From Protonemura montana (lineage: Eukaryota; Arthropoda; Insecta; Plecoptera; Nemouridae), in assembly GCA_947568835.1 (NCBI GenBank), contig OX387607.1, positions 11,237,701 to 11,301,700 on the forward strand: DNA of 64,000 nucleotides. Reading direction: 5' to 3'. A program made the position numbers and the translations under genes. How positions within the stretch are numbered: position 1 is the stretch's first letter; each line of letters begins with the position of its first letter. The notes under the pieces were generated by a model. That model saw only the letters and a program-made list of their open reading frames with translations. It was not told the origin of the DNA and searched no databases. This document shows, piece by piece, positions 57,711 through 64,000 of the stretch.

Positions 57711-58734
57711 TAACGCTGGCCCTCTGACTATGACTAAAAACTCAATGTGTATAAAATCTGAGCCCAACCAGGAACTGGGTCCCTGATCTTTACCAAGAGC
57801 TAGTGTTTCTCTTTAAATTTGAGCTAATTGGACTTGACCAATTTGAGAGGACAAAAGTGAACGCCAACCGTTGCAAACTTTTGCAATTGCAAATGCAAAT
57901 GCAGAAATAAAATACTCTAGAAAACATCTCAAAATAAGATTAAAATTCGTGTTCACTTAGCGCCAGTTTAACATATGAAAAGATAACTGCCAGTGAAACA
58001 TATCTCCATGGCCACTGGCCCTTAGGTAAGATTAAAATAGAAAATTAACAGCGAAGGTTCGATTTCCCAAAATTTTGAGTGAGTTAGTTGAGTTAGTTGA
58101 GTTAGTTAGTTAGTTATCAGTGACAGTGAATCTTTTTTCCCCACCCTTCAAGTCCTCATTTAAAAAACGGCCACATAACTTTCCAATGCCCGTCATCCCA
58201 GCAGATTTTGACGAAATATTTCTGCCAGCGGACTTCAACAAAAGAAAAACGAAAACAGAACTGGATATGCTCCCGTTGCCCTAATAACATGGCGGGTCGC
58301 TTCACCCTTGTTTTGCACGCGTCTGTATTGACGTCACTGCCTGCTAGTGTATCTAGTTGGCTAGGGGCGCCCACCCTTCGCTACCTGTTGCACCGACAGT
58401 CCTGCACACGGCCGCTTTGATCCCCCCGCCCTTTCCCACCAACACACCGCCGCCCGAACAGATACACGACAAAGCACGTCAACACAGAGGGGCCTTGCAT
58501 ACATGTGCAATATTGTTTCGTGTTAAACAGTTCTTTTATTTTGGTTTGTCGTTCGTTACGAAATCAGTGTGTTGTGCATACCAGAGGTAAAGGGTAGAAA
58601 TATACAAATTCTATTTTATTTCATTGTTTAATGCTGTTGTTTTTTTAATCAAAGTATGAGCTTGTTTCAATAAAAGCTTTCCAGATTCAAATGAGCACAT
58701 ATCCAAGCTTACAGCTTCTAAAACTACGTTAATT
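57711..58734. other. Intergenic; T-family scraps and a microsatellite
   Basis: 57865-57900 (ttgcaaacttttgcaattgc) and 58051-58070 (aaggttcgatttccc) resemble family T ends and B box. (GAGTTAGTT)n lies at about 58077-58115. Frames at 58156-58590 have no recognised domain. Confidence 0.45.
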
Positions 58735-59030
58735 ATCTGTTAGTGAAGCTCTAAGATCCGGTTTTACCAAGATTTTGCCACCCTAGTTGAAACCCCTGAT
58801 ATTATCACTGAAAAAACATTTCTCTTTCATCTTTCATCTTTCATCGATTTATTATAGACATATAATTATTATTGTAAGCTAATTTACTGACTTGTCTAAT
58901 GCCATATTTTACATGGTGAAATGATGAAATAAAGAAACTTGAAACTTGAAACTTGAGCATAGTCGAATGAACCAACCACTATGTGTGATCACAGTACTGT
59001 CTTTTTTTAAAGCATCTGCAATTTAAAGTA
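58735..59030. repeat. Family H flank split by a LINE 3' tail
   Basis: The sequence up to ctttcatct (about 58842) and from gagcatagtcgaatg (58954) matches 52371-52490 continuously. The intervening about 110 bp ends aaataaagaaac then ttgaaacttgaaacttg, a tandem-repeat 3' tail typical of jockey/CR1-type LINEs. Confidence 0.7.
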
Positions 59031-59192
59031 CACTTAGATCCGGTTTTACCAGAATCTTACCTCATAGTTGAAGTGTTAGTTAAAAACTATTGCCATGACG
59101 ACTACCAATCACAAGCAGTGAAATTCAAATGTTTTTGTGAGTTACAGGTCCAACTTATAGTTGATAATGTTGGGGAAATCCGACCTAAGTGT
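59031..59192 (+). repeat. Family H MITE, copy B
   Basis: The ends are cacttagatccggtttta and gggaaatccgacctaagtg, inverted over about 20 bp. The interior is ttgccatgacgactaccaat, as in copy A. A frame across it reads a plausible-looking peptide by chance only. Confidence 0.75.
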
Positions 59193-59439
59193 GTCTATAG
59201 CACCAAAGGAAGCTTCGTAGTAATCTTTTAAAGCAGTCGCTGGTATTTCTGCTTTTAATTTACTTAATGTACCATCCGAATTTTTCACAAATAATTCAAG
59301 TCTCTCAACGAAACGTGGTTTAGTATAACACAGCAACCTTTTGAAATAGGATGGATGTGCAAGGAGGGTAATTTCTTCTATTTTCTATTCCAAGCGAATG
59401 TCTAAGATTATATTAAGACCAGTGTTTCACTTTTCACAA

Positions 59440-59650
59440 CTTCTTGTCGGAGTGTTAGTCGAAAGAATTGGCGAAACCAATACCAATCACATGCAGTTAA
59501 ATTAATATTTTTCTGTGAGCGAAAGGCTCTATAGTACAGTTTTAACAAAATTCTTAAATGCATGTGATTGGAAGTCGCCATGGAAATATTTTCGACTAAC
59601 ACTTCAACTAGAATTTGAAATTTTGGAAAAATCGGACCTTAGTAAAACTG
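59440..59650. repeat. Family H MITE, fold-back copy C
   Basis: The left arm gtgttagtcgaaagaattgg, ending ccaatcacatgcag, pairs with the right arm atgcatgtgattgg, ending tttcgactaacac, giving a long imperfect hairpin. The right end has atcggaccttag. Confidence 0.7.
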
Positions 59651-61655
59651 TGAATTATAGAAGAAAACAAACCAAATTGATAAAAAAATCAAGAAAAAAA
59701 ACTAAAACTCGATCCACTTTATTAAGCATACTCTTTTAAGGGCCTTGCCCGGGCTAAAAGGGAGGGGGGGAGGGGGGTGTCGTACGTGGTGTGAATGCCT
59801 CGAGTTTCCAGCTGGCCGAGTCTCTCGCAGTGAGTCCGACGCTCGTTTGTTCCCGTCCGGAGCGTCGCCACCGCCTTGTGGTTGACCTAGTTCACCACCG
59901 CCTAAAGTCCGTGCGCCGAACGAATCACGTCTAGCTGGCGGTGGTCATGTCGTTAGGACCAGCAAGTTGGAGACACTTGGGATGTTTTGTCGGTTGTTTT
60001 GGGTGACTTTTGGTTGTTTGTCTGGTGGCTTTTAAGTTTGCGTCTAAGGGCGTTAGGGATTTGGAAACGCTTTTTCTGTCGGGCTGTGGATGAACATGGT
60101 TTTTGTGCTAGAGACAAAACCGAAGCTGAAATTTGTACTGAATCTCGCATTAATAGACGATTAGGATGTTTTTAGATAGTTTGATGTTGATTAGAAGCAT
60201 GAAGTAGCAAATTTCCTAGCACATTAACGAAATAATGCGATTTAATTTAGGGATCTGTAAAAAGAGTAGGTACCTACTGAAAAAACACAAACTTTGTATA
60301 TTTGAAACTAAATAATCATAAATGTTTGCAAAGACAGGCAAAGTAAAAACAAAACACTTTTTTTTACTCTATAGTGTGGCAAAAAATATGACGCTCCCAA
60401 GAACTTTAAAAGGTAAAATGAAATTATTTTCTCGAGTGAATAACAACTTGAGGGGCAATTAATTAAGTAAAAAACGAACAGTTTGTGATTATGTACAAGC
60501 TCAGGAACATCCTTTCTGATGTTATCATGTCGGATTTGAATGGATTGTTTTTTTTTTCTGAAAGCACTGAAATCAGAAGGTGGAACATAATACAAAACGA
60601 ACAAGGACTGCTACCCTGAACTGAATCGGGCGCGATTTACATTTCCCAGACCGGCTGCTTTCCCAGGAAAATATCCAGATAACGTTCCAGGAAAACTTCT
60701 ACCAGAAACTTTCTAGCAAAACGACTCGTTTTTTTTCCGGTAACAACGCAGCTCAGACTGGCCGTGCATAGCGGATTTTACACACCATGTGCATGGTGGA
60801 AAGCTTTACATAGGGATCTCGCATGGTCGTGTTGAAACGATTCAACGAATCAGAGACGAGCTGCTAGATTGAAAACAGAACGCGCTGTCTAGGATTTTCC
60901 ACTGGGCTTGTTTATTTTATACATTTTACAAGTTTTATACGTCATGTCTGCGAAACGGTGAAGACGTAGCCGTGACTGACTTTTGTTATTAAAACGCAAA
61001 CCCCGCGAGTCTCGAGGGCGCCGTTACGTACAGACGTCGTGTCATCCCTTGTCATGGTAGGGTTGAAAGGAGCTTGTGGTGGTTGAAAAGAGCAGTTGAC
61101 TTCATCTCAAAATGTCCGACCGGGCCGTCGGTTTTATGGACCGTGCACATACAACTTTCCGGGAATAGCGAGGAATCGTTAGGCGAGGACATTTCGTAGA
61201 CATTTAGACAGGTGGTTTTACTGGGTAGAAATGTCTACTATTATTTGAATTTTGTTAAAGTTTACGTGGTAGTACGGAGAATTTTAATTCGTTTATTTAG
61301 AAGGTTCTGGTAACATAATCTATGAAATATTTTGATTTGATTGCTAAAATGTGAAAAATGATTTAAAGCTATGAAGGACCGACGACAAATTTGTGGATAA
61401 TTACAGCACAGAAGGCACATAAAGTACATCACCCATGTTTTGATTGCAATCGCTCAGTTTAGGACAATTTTTTTGAAGTTCACATTCCATTAGATACTTT
61501 TAATTATTATTTACAGTTAAAAAAGAAGCTCTGACCAGAAAGTACGTTCTTAGCGCGTATCTCCGGTTGACAAATCAGAAGTTTTCAGTAAAAGCTATTA
61601 TCAGTTAAATTCAAATCGTCCTGCACGGTACATTTCTTTGGTAGCATAACGCTTC
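59651..61655. other. Intergenic, no gene seen
   Basis: A G-rich run lies at 59759-59778. Frames at 59953-60175 and 60308-60604 lack domains. Nothing else is supported. Confidence 0.5.
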
Positions 61656-61975
61656 AATTGCATTATGTTTGTATATGACAAAAGTTTAAAAAATGACTGC
61701 TCGGTAAGAGCATATGACACTAGACAACAAAATGTAAAAAGACTAGCTACGCACAAACTAACTGTGGTGGAGAAGTGGCCTCACTATGCTGGAACGAAAC
61801 TGCACAACTCTTTGCCTTTAGAAATAAACTCAATCAAAAAGAAATTTAAAAAATGAACTAAAGGCATGGTGCGTACACAAATGTTTCTAAAGTGTGGAAG
61901 AATTTTATGGATAGACTGATAAGATGTCGAGCTCACATAATATGTATATTGTGTACTTATTTATTTATTTACTCA
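61656..61975 (+). pseudogene. LINE reverse-transcriptase protein, C-terminal tail remnant
   Basis: RAYDTRQQNVKRLATHKL, then YAGTKLHNSLPLEINSIKKK follows the jockey-like LINE tail pattern (RTR..., G.KL.N.LP.EI..., KFK). After 61856 the expected ELKAWCVHKCF continues in another frame, so a frameshift is present. A T-rich 3' end follows to about 61975. The upstream reverse transcriptase is absent. Confidence 0.7.
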
Positions 61976-62265
61976 TATGAATTGACATGTCCAAAATTAT
62001 TGTAAAATTAAAAATCGGGACGAACAAAAGCATTTATTATTATTATTTATTATTATCATTATTATCCAGTAGGATTTTTTTTACTGTAAAACTGGGCCTT
62101 AATTTCGGGATGGAACCAAATTGCAAGTCCGGATATAAATGGAACCCCTCAGAGTTATATTTTTTAAGCAGATTGGCATCGATACCTCCCGAATTATGAT
62201 ATCACGTTGAATCGGGCCCTTAGTTTGTTCCGATCGTTGACACGTATTGGACAAGGTAAGCTAGT
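61976..62265. other. 3' flank of the CRAL-TRIO gene
   Basis: Contains a (TTA)n-like run at about 62036-62063. No gene. Confidence 0.5.
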
Positions 62266-63590
62266 CTAATCTAAGGAGAGCTTCTTGAAGGAGCCATCTT
62301 GCCCGAAAAGGTCGCCATCGACTTTGGTCAGTCTGGTCTCTCTGAGCGCCTCGTTCACCTTGCAGTGTTCCTCCTCCTCTAGGAACCAGTCTTGGTAGCC
62401 GGCCAGCAGCTTGTCGGTACGCGCTATGGAGTGAAGGGTGCGTTTAAACATGAGGTAACTCGGCTTTGGCACAGAACTGCACATTTTAGGGGCGTAAAAT
62501 TTTCAAACTAAAAAACATAGCATCACCGCCATTTTTTTAAATTTTTTTTTTAACCCTTATATTGCTTGCTTGACCTTCCCTGCGCCCCATGGAAATCACT
62601 TCAGCAGTTGAACGATCATAAAAGAAAACCATTTTACATCACCAGTTGGTAAAAGGGACATAGGGACAATAGGGTAAACGGGACATAGGACTCAAAATAA
62701 GGCGTTTGGCCTGCAATCCATGTCTTTATTAGAGATTTTCCTAACATTTCTGAAATTTTTTTAAAGAAGTTAATCTAACGGCGTATAAGACAAATCCATA
62801 CTTGTATTTATTTTGCAGTTTAACACCATAAAGTGTGAATTAGATGAAATTTGTGCACGTTTCAATGGAAACACTGTAGCTTTAGGTAAATATTTTTACC
62901 TTGCGAGCTGATACATTTCCAATTGTCAAGAAACGCTAATAAGAAAGTCACTTATCGAACTTAAATACTGAAATTGGCAAGCAAAAAATGGGTTAGTATG
63001 GTTCTAGATCAGTTAATTGTACGGCACCAAAGTTAAGCAACACTACATAGGGCCAGGCATTGGATGGGCTACCATTAGTGGGTTAAATAGCGTGCACTCT
63101 CACCGGCCAAGACGTCTACAGACTCGTCAGCGCCTCCGTACTCCTTAGGCAGTCGCTTCTTGGGCACTGCTTTGTAGAACTCGTCCATATTGTCGGCGGT
63201 GTGGAAGTTGATCTGTTGAGCAGAGGGAGTATGTAACAACATTTTAGAACATTGTTTTTAATTTGAAAACTACTTTGGAGTTTGCGCTTCTCACGGGGAA
63301 ATATCTGCCTCCTGGAGGCTTTGAAATGAGAAGAAAATGAGAATTAGAGTTGGTCGAAATAAGACTGTCGTATTTGAGCAAAAACCAGCAGAATAATTAC
63401 TCCAAAAATTCAGAAACTATGCTAATTATGTGGTATTGTTTTATCAAAGAAAATATCACATTTTTTGTCAAAGCCTTACCAGCTGTAGATGATCCTGGTT
63501 CATGAACGGTCTGATGAACATCATGATCTTGCTCATCAGTGGGGTGGAGTTGATGACGTGCATCGCTCGTAGCTTGACGGGCATCGCTTC
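62266..63590 (-). CDS. CRAL-TRIO domain lipid-binding protein (alpha-TTP/clavesin-like), C-terminal part
   Basis: Three exons on minus, with 5' exons beyond the right edge: 63590-63480 (EAMPVKLRAMHVINSTPLM, IMMFIRPFMNQ), 63212-63104 (INFHTADNMDEFYKAVPKK, LPKEYGG) and 62423-62266 (ARTDKLLAGYQDWFLEEEEH, ending DLFGQDGSFKKLSLD, TAG). GT-AG sites and phases 0 and 1 agree; 125 residues are visible. The IHVIN-type strand, the FIRPF helix and LPKEYGG are hallmarks of the CRAL-TRIO lipid pocket, which carries tocopherol, retinaldehyde or phosphoinositides between membranes. The acidic W-F-L-E-E segment and LFG..GSFKKL tail are typical of arthropod members. The ligand cannot be told from this part. 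An in-frame extension upstream of 62423 to 62484 exists but gives the wrong splice phase. Two 5S-derived SINE pieces sit in its introns. Confidence 0.92.
63005..63080 (+). repeat. 5S-derived SINE head in CRAL-TRIO intron (S12)
   Basis: ggcaccaaagttaagcaaca and ccaggcattggatgggctac match the 5S head, antisense to the host gene. Confidence 0.75.
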
Positions 63591-63604
63591 CTGCAGAAAT
63601 CACA

Positions 63605-63722
63605 CCACAAGTGGTTGGAGTTAAGCAACACTGCGCTGAGATTCGCACGTGGATCGGTGGCCGATAGCTTTATGCGCATGCCCACGAGTGGTGTTCGAGA
63701 GAGAGAGGCTCGTGCGACGGGA
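63605..63722 (+). repeat. 5S-derived SINE head next to a splice acceptor (S13)
   Basis: tggagttaagcaacactgc, then a diverged ggatcggtggccg and the family's ttcgagagagagag linker. It begins about 15 bp upstream (in gene sense) of the acceptor of the exon ending at 63590, antisense to the gene. Confidence 0.7.
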
Positions 63723-64000
63723 AATTTGTGAAAATTATGGAACAAAAACTACTAAATTGAATTCAATACGTAGTGATCTAGTTTGATAATACAAAGACAT
63801 CATCAAAATTTTACAAAACAATCCGAGTGGTTGCTTGGCACGTTAAGCTCAAACAACAAAACAAAAATTCACACCTGCACACATATTTTTTTTGTTCATT
63901 TACATTTTATATCCAAGAATAATTCTTTATGAAGTTAATATGAAGATCATTTTTGGAAATACTTATCATCTGTAAGTGGGAACTACTATGATGCCGTAGC
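63723..64000. other. Intron of the CRAL-TRIO gene, no exon seen
   Basis: AT-rich. The next upstream exon on the minus strand should lie beyond the window edge. Confidence 0.6.

Noticed and set aside
58960-59340. Frame at 59142-59336 (-) with protein-like composition
   Set aside because: Most of it lies across the family H MITE, and the rest has no domain.

Overview
The window is nuclear DNA from an invertebrate animal. The genes are split by GT-AG introns, the intergenic space is AT-rich and full of transposon debris, and tRNA-, 5S-rRNA- and LINE-derived repeats are common. The C-terminal tail of the CRAL-TRIO protein at the right end looks most like arthropod members of that family, so an arthropod (possibly an insect) is my best guess. 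This is an inference, not a proof.

Genes, left to right. (1) A mARC-type molybdenum reductase gene on + (4346-7440, six coding exons, intact except that no start Met is visible). (2) A broken, intronless TRPA-type channel copy on + (about 7800-8866). (3) A decayed hAT transposase on - (about 9466-10440). (4) A complete four-exon ARMC7 gene on - (11522-13053). (5) A complete five-exon gene on - (19735-24717) for a predicted 514-residue secreted protein: signal peptide, Cys-Pro repeat stalk, an orphan half C-type lectin domain and a full C-type lectin domain. (6) The last three exons of a CRAL-TRIO lipid-binding protein on - (62266-63590, running off the right edge). These genes do not form an operon or an obvious pathway. 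They are ordinary, independent genes.

Between 25 and 62 kb I find no convincing intact gene. This desert is built from repeats: 5S-rRNA-derived SINEs (about ten copies or pieces in the whole window), a second SINE-like family with tRNA-type A and B boxes, fold-back MITEs, LINE 3' ends, microsatellites and G-runs.

The most striking structure is a palindrome at 36145-43560. Two 3,090-bp arms, with no indel between them and no mismatch in the stretches compared, face each other across a 1,236-bp spacer. Their outer ends, and the spacer, carry dense arrays of the self-complementary decamer CAAGATCTTG. The arms contain exon-like segments with good splice signals from a gene I do not recognise. 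Either this is a very young inverted duplication or large fold-back element, or it is an assembly fold-back artefact. The second notable item is a fold-back MITE family that carries a hammerhead-ribozyme-like core.
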